64,000 nt of DNA, from positions 1,685,388 through 1,749,387 of the forward strand of contig JAWQEG010000526.1 of assembly GCA_033782935.1 (NCBI GenBank), written 5' to 3'. Under the pieces are notes generated by a model. It was not told where the DNA came from and did not search any database. It saw only the letters and a program-made list of their open reading frames with translations. A program made the translations under genes and the position numbers. Positions 11,169 through 20,900 of the stretch are shown here, one piece after another; position 1 is the stretch's first letter; every line of letters begins with the position of its first letter. The DNA is from Petrolisthes cinctipes. Lineage: Eukaryota; Arthropoda; Malacostraca; Decapoda; Porcellanidae.

Positions 11169-11216
<48 letters not shown>

Positions 11217-11318
11217 CATAGAAATAATATGCAAAAAGTTAAAATTAAAATAATAATAAATAAATAAAATAAAAAAACAAATAAATAAATTTAAAATAAA
11301 AAAAAAAATAAAAAAAAA

Positions 11319-11351
11319 GGCCTTAATGACCAACACCATGGTCGATAGGCC
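11319..11351 (+). promoter_or_regulatory. 3' terminal hairpin of LINE copy 2
   Basis: Same 33-nt stem-loop as in copy 1, with one loop-side substitution (CCATGG for CCAAGG). It ends three bases before the poly(A). Confidence 0.6.
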
Positions 11352-11354
11352 AGG

Positions 11355-11391
<37 letters not shown>

Positions 11392-11392
<1 letters not shown>

Positions 11393-11400
11393 ATTCTTCT
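11392..11400 (+). repeat. 3' target-site duplication of LINE copy 2 (CATTCTTCT)
   Basis: Exact copy of 5457-5465, immediately after the A37 tail. Confidence 0.75.
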
Positions 11401-12079
11401 CAATCATTATGCGTCCAGACTTTGTTGTGTCCAGACCTCGTCCTCGTTGTGCATAGCAACAACAGACTACAGTATTGTTCGTGGAGTTACCTTGGTGTAC
11501 CGAGGCCTCTTACCGGCAGTACTCTGTTGTTTCTTTGCCTAGTTAAAGTAATATTGTAAAGTAAATTTGCAGCGTTTTGCTGCACTGCTGTGTACACCTT
11601 CAGTGATTTGTTTTTTGCTGGAGGACAACCAGTAGTATATGGTAGATAGTAGTTAGTTGTTCCCTACACCAGACCCGCAGCACTCACTGCCTCAGGGGAA
11701 ACCCTGTGGTAGGGGGGCCCAGTAGTCTGGTGCGTCATTTGGGCACCTCTTTTTCTTAAACTACTTTTTCTTCAATATTTTCCGTGCGACCTCCTGGGCC
11801 TACGGTTGTCTCTTGGCTGAGCAACGGTATTCGCTTGGGAGGTGGGTTCCTACTACACCACCCCTCGCATTAGGCAGGTTCGGTGGTGGGGAAGTTCCTT
11901 CCGCACAAACTCCGATCCCCTAGCTGGTACTGGAGAACGCCGCCAGGCTACCGCTGGGGGGGGGGGGGGGGCGAGTAAAGGTAACTTTTATTCCCTAAAT
12001 TATTGTCCATTTTTGGGGGTTGATACAATAGTTCAGGGAGGTAGGTGAGTGTGCGAGGAGAGGGGTCGGACGTAGTCCG

Positions 12080-13444
12080 ATGCCCCGGATGGATGAACCC
12101 CCGACTAGCCTCCCTCCTCCTCAAGGAGGGAGGTTAACGACCAAGGACCAAACTAGGACAATGGCTGACAGTAATGGAACCCCTACGGCAGACAGACAAA
12201 GACAACCTGATGTTAAAATTCCTCCAATGAATGCTCGTTATGTAAATATTAGATGTGTAGATGAGGGTCAGTCTCTCAAAAACTTTAACCCCTTTATCGT
12301 CAAAAAGGTCCTTGATGGTCAAGTGGGTGGCAGTCTTGCTGCTGCTAACAAGTTGCGTGATGGTAGTATCCTGGTGAAAGTACTGAAGGCATCCCAGGTT
12401 AAGGATCTCCTTAAACTGACGCAAATTCATAACTTTAAGGTGAAAGCCACCATTCCAGTGGGGCCGAATACCTGTAAGGGCGTCATTTTCCATAGGGATT
12501 TGGCCGCTCTGGATGAGGCTGAAATTTTGGAAGGAATGAAGGACCAAGGCGTTGTTGATGTACAAAGTATGACCAGGATGAGAGGGAACAAGAGAGAGAA
12601 ATTTGGCTTGTGTTTCCTGACTTTTGCTTCAGCCCAGATTCCGGAAACGGTAAAGATTGGATACGAAATAGTTCACGTTAGACCATACATTCAGAAACCG
12701 ATGCGTTGTTTCCGTTGCCAGAAATTCGGACACACAGCATTGAGGTGTTTCAATAAAGATTCATTCACTTGTGGTAAATGTGCAGGTAGACACGAGACTG
12801 AGTTGTGTTCAGAGACAGTCTTCAGGTGTGCTAATTGTGGCGGCCCCCACCAGGCAAGTGCAGGTGACTGCAGGAGCCTTAAAGTGGAGACTGAAGCAAT
12901 GGCATACATGAGGGCTCATGATGTTAGTTATGGTGAGGCAAAGAGGAAGGTGGAGGGGGTTAACCAAACTCCCACAGTTTCCTATGCTGCAGCTATGACT
13001 GGCACCACTGCTCCTGTATCTACAACAAATGTTAACGTGGCTATCCAAGCTAAAGATAACGAAATTAAAGACTTGAAGGATACTGTTAGTAAATTAACGT
13101 TGCTAGTAGAAAGTTTGACAAAGAAATTAGAAGTTGTTGAATCAACCCAGCAAAAGAAGCACCACAAAGCTGATGATACCGTATCAGCTTCTAAATCTCA
13201 TGTTCTCGCTCAGGTGACTCCCATGAAGCCTACATCCGGGAGTCGTCCGGTTCGTCGCGAGACGAGCCGTTCGAGGACTGGCTCTGTACCTCATGGAGAG
13301 GAACAGGCGATGGAGACTACCGTCGCGAAACCTGCCCGCGGGAGGTCCCCGGGAAGTGCAGAGGAGGAAGAGGGTCTTCCCTCCCAGCACAAAAAGGTTC
13401 GGCCAGACGAACAAGGCTCCAAGAAACCCCATAAACAGCGATAA
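12080..13444 (+). CDS. LINE copy 3 ORF1, gag-like zinc-knuckle protein
   Basis: 454 aa. The start is the ATG at 12080. Shares with copies 1-2 the FNPFIVKKVLDG-type motif, the PETVKIGYEIV-type block and three Cys/His knuckles from about residue 208: CFRC..H..C, CGKC..H..C and CANC..H..C. A predicted coiled-coil-like Lys/Leu-rich stretch (about residues 325-355) is followed by a basic Ser/Arg tail. The frame is intact although the partner ORF2 is not. It ends in TAA at 13442-13444, just before the ORF2 homology. Confidence 0.85.
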   Translation: MPRMDEPPTSLPPPQGGRLTTKDQTRTMADSNGTPTADRQRQPDVKIPPMNARYVNIRCVDEGQSLKNFNPFIVKKVLDGQVGGSLAAANKLRDGSILVKVLKASQVKDLLKLTQIHNFKVKATIPVGPNTCKGVIFHRDLAALDEAEILEGMKDQGVVDVQSMTRMRGNKREKFGLCFLTFASAQIPETVKIGYEIVHVRPYIQKPMRCFRCQKFGHTALRCFNKDSFTCGKCAGRHETELCSETVFRCANCGGPHQASAGDCRSLKVETEAMAYMRAHDVSYGEAKRKVEGVNQTPTVSYAAAMTGTTAPVSTTNVNVAIQAKDNEIKDLKDTVSKLTLLVESLTKKLEVVESTQQKKHHKADDTVSASKSHVLAQVTPMKPTSGSRPVRRETSRSRTGSVPHGEEQAMETTVAKPARGRSPGSAEEEEGLPSQHKKVRPDEQGSKKPHKQR

Positions 13445-13452
13445 TCTTCGCG

Positions 13453-16400
13453 CTAACCATACTCCAATGGAACTGTCGAAGTCTTAGAGCTAGATTAAAT
13501 GAACTTAAACTTTTGGCTTGTTCTTACGCTGCCGATATTATTGCCCTTCAGGAAACTCATCTGAACGACCAAGTCGAAGACGAGGTTGTTCAGCTTCGGA
13601 ACTACGAGTTAATTAGGAGGGACCGTGGGGGGAGGGGTGGAGGTGGAGTGGCAATCTACATCCGCCATAACCTCCCTTTCACTGATGTGCCATGTAATTT
13701 TCCTCTGGAAAGTGTCGCTTGCAGAGTAAAATTCGGTGGCACCTACCTGACTATCTGTTCTGTCTACTGTCCTCCTGATACAGTAACTTATGATGATGTT
13801 TTTGATCTACAGGACAGTCTGCCCTTGTAGAAAATTAATTTTAGGAGATTTTAATGCTCATCATACGTTATGGGGTTCCCTGCAGGATGACAGAAAGGGG
13901 GAACAGATGGCTAGGCTAATCAGTGATTCCAATTTGGTTCTTCTGAACGACGGTAGTCCGACGAGAGTTGATGATAATACTGGTAATTTTAGCGTCCTTG
14001 ACCTATCTCTGGTCTCCCCATCGATTGCAGCCTCTTGCCAGTGGCTACCCATTGATGACTCATTGGGAAGCGACCATTTTCCTATTGTGATTAAATTTAA
14101 AAGCGACACTATTAAAGAGCCTTCAGCACCTAAATTTAACGTAAAAAAAGCAGACTGGGTGTCCTTCACAAAGGGTGTCAATATTGAAATTGTTGGAGAA
14201 ACCATTGATGATAAAGTAAATAATATTCAAGATAATATCCTCAAAGCCGCAATGGCAACAATTCCTAAGACTTCGGTAGATAGCGCAAAGCATAGAGTTC
14301 CATGGTGGACGCCAGATTGCCGCAGGGTACTGTGTGAGAGGAATAGAGCCTACAGGCTTTTCAAAAATCGCATTAGTGATGAGAACTTTCGCAAGTATAA
14401 ACTTGCGAGAGCTAGGGCTCGTCGAACCATCAGACAAGCCAAACGAGACTCCTGGCGATGCTTTGTCTCTAGTATCAACAGTGAAACATCAATTTCCCAA
14501 GTCTGGTCCACTGTAAGAAAATTAAATAAGAAAAAAATCTCTAATAAAATTACCAACATCACTTTTAATAACATCAATTATGACGAACCTAGAGACATTG
14601 CTAACGCCCTCGCCAGGCAGTTCTCTTTTGCTAGTAGCTCTGAAAATTACCATCCAGCTTTCCTGCCCATCAAGGAAGCATCAGAGCTGCAGCATATTGA
14701 CTTTGCCACAGGAGATGAATTAGATTACAACAGTGATCTAACAATGCAAGAGCTTGTCCAAGCCCTAGGAGCCTGTAGTGGGACATCCCCAGGGCCCGAT
14801 GAGATTCGGTATGAGATGATAAAGCATCTTGATCATGATTCCATGATCAAGATGTTGCAAGTGTTTAACGAGATTTGGAGGGGTCACACCTTTCCAAACT
14901 CGTGGCACTTTGCACATGTCATTCCCATACCGAAAGGAGGGGGGGACCCCAGATCGACTTCATCGTATCGCCCTATTGCGCTCACAAGTTGTTTATGCAA
15001 GGTCATGGAACGAATTGTTAATCGTAGGCTATTGCATTTTTTAAATTCCAGGAATTTGCTGGTTGACGAGCAGTGTGGCTTCCGTAAAGGTCGCCAGACG
15101 CTCGATCAGCTAGTGAACCTGGAAGTTCAAATTCAAGAGGCATTTGCCAAAAAACAATTTTTGATTGCAGTATTTTTAGACATTGAAAAAGCCTACGACA
15201 TGACTTGGCGACATGGCCTCCTCAGGAAACTATATGCGATGGGATTACGCGGTAACCTGCCCTTTTTTGTTAAGAATTTCATTTCTGACAGAACTTTCTC
15301 TGTCAAGCTTTTTTCGGACACAGTCACTTTCTCGGACATATTTGTCCAGGCAAATGGGGTGCCCCAGGGGAGTGTTCTGTCTCCGACCTTATTTCTATGT
15401 ATGATCAATGACATTCTACCAGCTCCTCCTCGAAATCTTAAATACTCACTGTACGCCGACGACTGTGCGATATGGCACTCCAGCTGTAATGCAGAGTTTT
15501 CGGCAACTCGGATCCAATTGGCACTGGATTTGATTCACAATTGGGGCCTCCAGTGGGGTTTTAAGTTTTCAGTAAGAAAGAGTGTAGGGGTTATTTTCAC
15601 TCATAGAAAGAAGCCAGACGTCAGGCTGACTATGGGTGTCAACCCCCTACCTATTCAAAATTCTACTAAATTTCTTGGACTGCATTTTGACAGTCGATTG
15701 ACATGGCGAGTCCATGTCAGTCAGTTAAAAATTAAATGTTTAAAAGCACTCAATTTGCTGAAGTGCATTTCTGGTACTCAATGGGGAGCAGATAGGAAAT
15801 CATTGCTAATGCTGTATAAATCCCTGATTAGATCTAGAGTAGATTATGGGTCAATAGTGTATGGTTCGGCATCTGAGTCTGTGTTGAAAGGTTTGGTTGT
15901 TGTACAGAATGCATGTTTGCGTGTGTGTCTTGGAGCCCTACGTTGCACTCGAATCGAGCGTCTAGAGGTGGAGTCACAAGTGCCTCCCCTCCGATTGAGA
16001 CGAGATCAACTACTATTAGTATATTGTGCTAAAAAATCCAGGGTGCCGAGTCATCTTCCCGGGAATGCCTTGCTACGGCAACAGCACCCGGGGGGCCATG
16101 GCGCTAGGCCCCTGGCAGAGGGACCGAGTCGTCCGTCCGGGAACCCCTGCGCCCCAGGGGGCACTGGCGTGAGGCCAATGGGGACCAGGCCCCAAGTTCA
16201 GGTACCCGGGGAGCCGAGTCATCCTCCCGGTAATGCCTTGGTGAGGCATTTGCAGCCGGGGGGCCATGGCGATAGGCCCCCGGAAGGGCCGAGTTATCCG
16301 CCTGGGCGTCGCACGGCCCCGGAGGGCACTGGCGTGAGGTCCCTCAGAGCAAGACTCCACGACCTCGTAGAGTGTGTCGGTATAGAATTATCAACAATCG

Positions 16401-17365
16401 ATTCCCTGGTTTTAGTAAATATTGCACCCTGGGTAACACCCCCCTTCACTATTGTGGATTCCTGGCTGCCAGGGGTTAAATCCCGGGTGCCGGAGGTGGA
16501 GGTACACCAGAGGTTTCGTGAGATAATTGTTCAACATCTTTCATATTTCCATCTGTATACCGACGGCTCCAAGACGGATGAATGTGTGGGTGCAGGTGTA
16601 TGGTCGACTGAATGCCAGTTAAGATTCAGACTGCCGATTCATACATCTATTTTTATTGCAGAACTTTTTGCTATTAATAAAGCTTTGGATTTTGCCCTAT
16701 CGACGACCCACGATAGGATAGTTATTTTTACTGATTCATTAAGTTCACTTCAAGCTATTAAATCCTTAAATACAACTAACAACGAAATACAGGGTAATAT
16801 CATTAGTAAGCTGTTTTGTGCCAATAAATCAATCAAGCTAATATGGGTACCTTCACATTATGGTATCTATGGCAATGAACAGGCTGATATACTAGCCGGG
16901 TCAACTGTTGATCTGGACCTTAGCATAGTCCGTACGGATCCCAGGTGTTTTGTTTCCCTCATTAAGTCTCGAATTCATCTCCTGTGGCAAAGGCAGTGGA
17001 CCAGATTAGACATCAGAAATAAAGTAAGAACAGTTATTGAACCCTGGGCTACGTCGTCATGGCGTAGTCGCAGGGACGAGGTGGTGTTGGCCCGTCTTAG
17101 GGTCAATGCCACATGGCTAACCCACCTAGAACCTTATGTAAACAGAAACTTTCCCCCCATGTGCCAATCATGCAATACAATAATGTCAATAGCCCATCTG
17201 CTAATTTTTTGCACAGAATACGAAAATCAACGTAACAAAATTAAAAAATATTTCCAACTTAAAAAAATAGCTTTCACTATCAACAACTTACTAGCAGATG
17301 ACAAGAATATTATAAACAAATTAATGAGTTTTCTGAGGGAGACAAAACTTTATGACCTTATATAG
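13453..17365 (+). pseudogene. LINE copy 3 ORF2 (EN-RT-RNase H), frameshifted
   Basis: Homology begins at about 13453 (TILQWNCRSL), but the codon aligned with the ATG of copies 1-2 is GCG, so no start is visible. The frame runs to a stop at 13828-13830. The endonuclease continues from GDFNAHH in the next frame, so a one-base gain or two-base loss near 13810-13830 breaks the EN domain. The rest is open for 1191 codons from 13790: RT with FRKGRQT, LDIEKAYD, GVPQGSVLSPTLF and YADD; RNase H with YTDGSK, IAELFAI, FTDSLSSL and NEQADIL; and a C-terminal CQSC..H..C knuckle. A GC-rich repeated insert lies between RT and RNase H (16045-16345). A sequencing error could explain the single frameshift. Confidence 0.82.
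16045..16345 (+). repeat. GC-rich A-B-A-B repeat inside LINE copy 3 ORF2
   Basis: Four related subunits of about 75-90 bp begin with CCGAGTC/T-type sequence near 16045, 16123, 16213 and 16288. They carry alternating GGGGGCCATGGCG and GGGGGCACTGGCG-like ends, so the larger unit is 168 bp (56 codons) and occurs twice. It stays in frame, encodes a Pro/Gly/Arg-rich stretch, and replaces the Gln/His-rich linker of copies 1-2. The GC content is far above the flanks. Confidence 0.8.
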
Positions 17366-17390
17366 ATTGATATAATAAAATGGATCCAAT

Positions 17391-17430
17391 GGCTTAATGA
17401 TCTTTGGCTATATGCCTCTGGTCGATAGCC
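17391..17430 (+). promoter_or_regulatory. 3' terminal hairpin of LINE copy 3
   Basis: GGCT pairs with AGCC and GATC pairs with GGTC, with an extra GGC/GCC stem in a longer loop. The outer stem differs from copies 1-2 (GGCCT/AGGCC) on both sides, so pairing is kept. Confidence 0.55.
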
Positions 17431-17456
17431 AAGAAATCCAACAAGGAACAAGGCAA

Positions 17457-17863
17457 GGAGAAGTCAGTCAGTCTGTGAACAGTGTGGTTCCTGGATCTTC
17501 TCCTATTCCTCCAAGTTTGGTATTGTATAATTTTCCTCATGTGTTCCATAATTTAGGTTGCTCCAACATTTACATTATTTCTAACTTATTGTGGTTAGTG
17601 TCTGATTATTGTTTCCTTGTTGTATTATTGTTATTATTAGGATATTAGTATTATTGTTATTATTATTATAAGGTTACGTAGTTGGGATGCTGGGCCATTT
17701 TGTTTAACTGGTGTAGCTTATTCCTTCATGTTAATTAATATACCATATTAAAAATCCATTACTGACTTTACAATCTCCTTTTACATTCATGTGCGGTAGT
17801 AGTTTTCTGGATTCTCCTAAAATATTCCCCTAGACTTTGACTAGCTGAACTGCTCCCGTAACA
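17457..17863 (+). repeat. Truncated 5' LTR of the Gmr1-like element
   Basis: 407 bp identical, except for one noticed substitution (17679 G versus 31508 C), to 31286-31692. It ends in CCGTAACA, the inverted complement of the TGTTACGG that opens the 3' LTR. The upstream part of this LTR is missing: at 17457 it joins the degenerate tail of LINE copy 3. Confidence 0.9.
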
Positions 17864-17868
17864 TAATT

Positions 17869-17886
17869 TGGGGGCCCGTCCGGGAT
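17869..17886 (+). promoter_or_regulatory. tRNA primer-binding site
   Basis: TGGGGGCCCGTCCGGGAT lies 5 nt after the LTR end. It starts with the TGG complementary to a tRNA CCA end. It differs by one base from the tRNA-Pro primer-binding site I know from gammaretroviruses, so a proline tRNA is the likely primer (inference). Confidence 0.75.
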
Positions 17887-17962
17887 CCTATCTACTTGTA
17901 TCCTTATTTATGTTGTTTCATGATTGTGGGTATATTGTATTCAATAATTCTATCTAGCTGTC

Positions 17963-20900
17963 ATGGAAGAGTTCGATGTTAAAGAATTTTTAGATAACCC
18001 ATCTACTGCTCTTCTTCGTGGGAAAACTATCAAAAAAGATGATTGGATAGCAATAGCAGATAATTACAGTATTTCATGTAGACGAAGTTGGAGGAAGGAT
18101 AAAATTGTAAACACAGTGGTGAGGAAGTTAGTAGAACTAGAGATAGTAGATGTTGATGCATTAATATTGTGTAGTAATGATGCAGATGTAGATAAAGGAA
18201 GGGAACATGAAATAGCAATGTTTGAAAGACAAATGGAAGAGAGAGAAAAGGAGAGACAGTTTCAATTACAACTATTACAGTTACAAATTGATAACGGTGT
18301 GCAAACAAACTCTAATAATTTTGATGTCACCAGACAAGTTCATTTAGTCCCAAAATTTAATGAAGAAGATCCCCATGAGTTTTTCTTGCAGTTTGAGAAA
18401 ATAGCAGAGTCTTTAAAGTGGCCAAAAGAACAGTGGACTGTACTGGTTCAGACGGCACTGACTGGAAAGGCTAGATCTGTGTATGTTGCATTGACGGGTG
18501 ACCAAGTTAAAGATTATTACATTGTTAAAGATGAAATTATGAAGGCTTATCAAGTAACACCTGAGTATTATAGACAGAAGTTTAGGTCTATAAAGTGGAG
18601 TAATAACCAGTCTTATATAGAGTTAGCTCATTCTGTACTTAAAGTAGGAGAAAGGTGGCTTCAGTCAGAAAATGCAACTAGTTATGAGGATCTTAGGGAA
18701 ATTTTAATGTTGGAGCAATTTAAAAGGGCAATACCCCGTGAGGTTAGTGGTTACTTGGAGGAAAGGGAGGTAAGAAGTTTGACCCAGGCAGCCACACTGG
18801 CTGAGAATTTCTCACTGACTCATTCTGGGTTTGTTCACAGGCCTAATTCAAGCCATTCGTTTAAAAAGAATATTGATTTTGTGGCTCAGAATACAGGTGC
18901 TGTGGTTGGGAGAAGTAATTGTCAGAGTACATGCTCGAACAATATTACTCAGAAATTCAAACCCATTAATGATTTACGTCATTTAGAATTTGCTCAAGGC
19001 AAGAGCAGTGTGACTTGTTTTTACTGTAAGAAGCCAGGACACGTAGTTGCAAGGTGTCCAAAGTTGCTAAAGAAGGAACAGACTCCAAAGCACACTACTC
19101 TTTCCTTTAGTTCGACAGGGCCTCCTGACCATACTATTCCTGAAACAATACAATGTGATATTGCTAGGTCATTTAAGCCTTTTATATTTGATGGATATGT
19201 ATCCATTAGTGACAGTGGAGAAACCTACCCTATTCGTATTTTGAGGGATACTGCAGCTTCACAAAGTGTTATATTGAAGGATTCGCTTCCTGTAGCGGAT
19301 GGTTTATACACTGGTGAAAGTGTCCTTCTTGAGGGTTTTGGTGGAACTGTCTCGGTACCTCTTTGCAGGTTATGGTTAGAAGCAGGAATAGTTTCTAATT
19401 TTGTCACAGTTGGAGTTAAGGATTCTCTACCAATTTCTGATGTAACCTTCATACTTGGTAACGATATTGCTGGAGAAAAGATAGTGCCAAATCCCGTTGT
19501 GTGTCTTATTCCTACCAAAGATAATAACACTACTGAGATAGAGAAGGAATATCCTGAGTTGTTTCCCTCCTGTGTAGTTACACGTAGTATGGTGAAGGCC
19601 AACGGGGACACTAATGACGCAACTACCTCTAACTCTACCTCTGTTTCTGAGGAATTACAGGACTTTGGAATTAATGGGTTATTTAGCCCTGAAAGAAATT
19701 TGGGTCCTTGTGGAAGTAAGTCTGGTAAGCAGATAGAGGATATAGTCTGCAAAGTACCTGTAAGTCGTGATGAGCTTATCAAAGCCCAGGAATTAGATTC
19801 CACTTTGTCATCTATATTTGCTAAAGCTGTTGACGAACACGAAGCCTTAGACACTCCAACCTGCTTTTACCTTAAGTCTAGTGTTCTAATGCGCAAGTTT
19901 AGGCCTGTTCATGCCCCTGCAAATGAAGAGTGGAATGTTAAGCATCAAATTGTTGTACCATCCTGTTATAGAAGAAATGTTTTGAGTTTGGCCCATGATT
20001 TCATAGGAGGACATATGGGTGTTCGTAAGACTTATCATAAGATTCTTCAGCATTTCTTTTGGCCAGGTTTGAGAAAGGATGTTTCGGAGTTTTGTAGGAC
20101 ATGTCATATATGCCAGATGTCGGGGAAACCGAATCAAATAATTAAACCAGCCCCTTTAAAACCCATCCCTGCAGTTCATGAGCCTTTTGAAAAGATAATA
20201 ATTGATTGTGTAGGTCCCTTGCCAAAGACAAAAAGAGGTAATCAATATCTTTTAACCATCATGTGTGGTACTACTAGGTACCCAGAAGCCATACCGTTAC
20301 GGAGAATTACCTCTAAAATTATAGTGTCTGCTTTGACAAAGTTTTTTACTCAGTATGGCATACCACGAATAGTACAATCAGATCAAGGTAGTAATTTTAC
20401 TTCTGGAATATTCCAACAGATTATGACAGAGCTTGGCATACAGCATTATTTTGCAACTGCATACCATCCCGAATCTCAAGGCAGTTTAGAGAGGTTCCAC
20501 CAGACTTTGAAAAGTATGTTGACTAAATATTGTTTGGAACAGGAGTCTGAATGGGATGAAGGTGTTCATCTTTTACTTTATGCAGTTCGGAGCAGTTACC
20601 AGGAATCTTTGGGATTCACTCCATTTGAACTAATCTATGGTCATGAAGTGAGAGGACCACTGAAGGTAATGAAGGAGTGTTGGATTAGCGATGAACAGGA
20701 AGAGTCACTATCTCGGTATGTATTGAATTTTAAGAATAGATTACAGGAAGTGTGTAGGATAGCACGGTGTAACTTGGCGAAGGAACAGGGTAGGATGAAG
20801 GAAGGTTATGACTTGAAAACTGAAGATAGAGAGTTTTCACCTGGTGACATTGTGTTAGTGTTTTTACCTATTCACAAGGCTCCCTTGCAGTCTAAATTCT

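Larger units (their letters stand above)
5466..11391 (+). mobile_element. I-group-like LINE, copy 2 (full length, ORFs intact)
   Basis: About 5.9 kb: a 5' UTR of about 380 bp (5466-5847), ORF1, ORF2, a 3' UTR with the same three TAGGTTTAGCGATT-like motifs, an (AAT)n stretch (about 11150-11215), the terminal hairpin and an A37 tail. It is very close to copy 1 but not identical: there are scattered substitutions, one codon indel in ORF1 and a different AT-rich 3' UTR. A perfect 9-bp TSD flanks it. It looks like a young, possibly competent insertion that landed just downstream of copy 1's tail. Weak point: the RT motif reads VPQGSVLSSTLFN, with Ser where copy 1 has the usual Pro. Confidence 0.9.
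11401..17456 (+). mobile_element. I-group-like LINE, copy 3 (diverged family, ORF2 broken)
   Basis: Same organisation as copies 1-2 but strongly diverged at the nucleotide level. It has a 5' region of about 680 bp (containing a G14 run near 11957-11970), ORF1, a broken ORF2, a short 3' UTR and the terminal hairpin (17391-17430). There is only an A-rich degenerate tail and no clean poly(A). Its end abuts an LTR fragment that begins at 17457. The 5' boundary is uncertain: it is placed after the copy 2 TSD, and no TSD for this copy was found. Confidence 0.8.

Noticed and set aside
1..11391. Copies 1 and 2 as one segmental tandem duplication
   Set aside because: Copy 2 has its own poly(A) and TSD, and the 3' UTRs and ORFs differ at scattered sites. 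Separate insertion explains this better.
19225..19854. 209-codon minus-strand ORF opposite the gypsy gag-pol
   Set aside because: It is antisense to the protease region, with no start context or recognisable domain. It is a shadow of the plus-strand frame.
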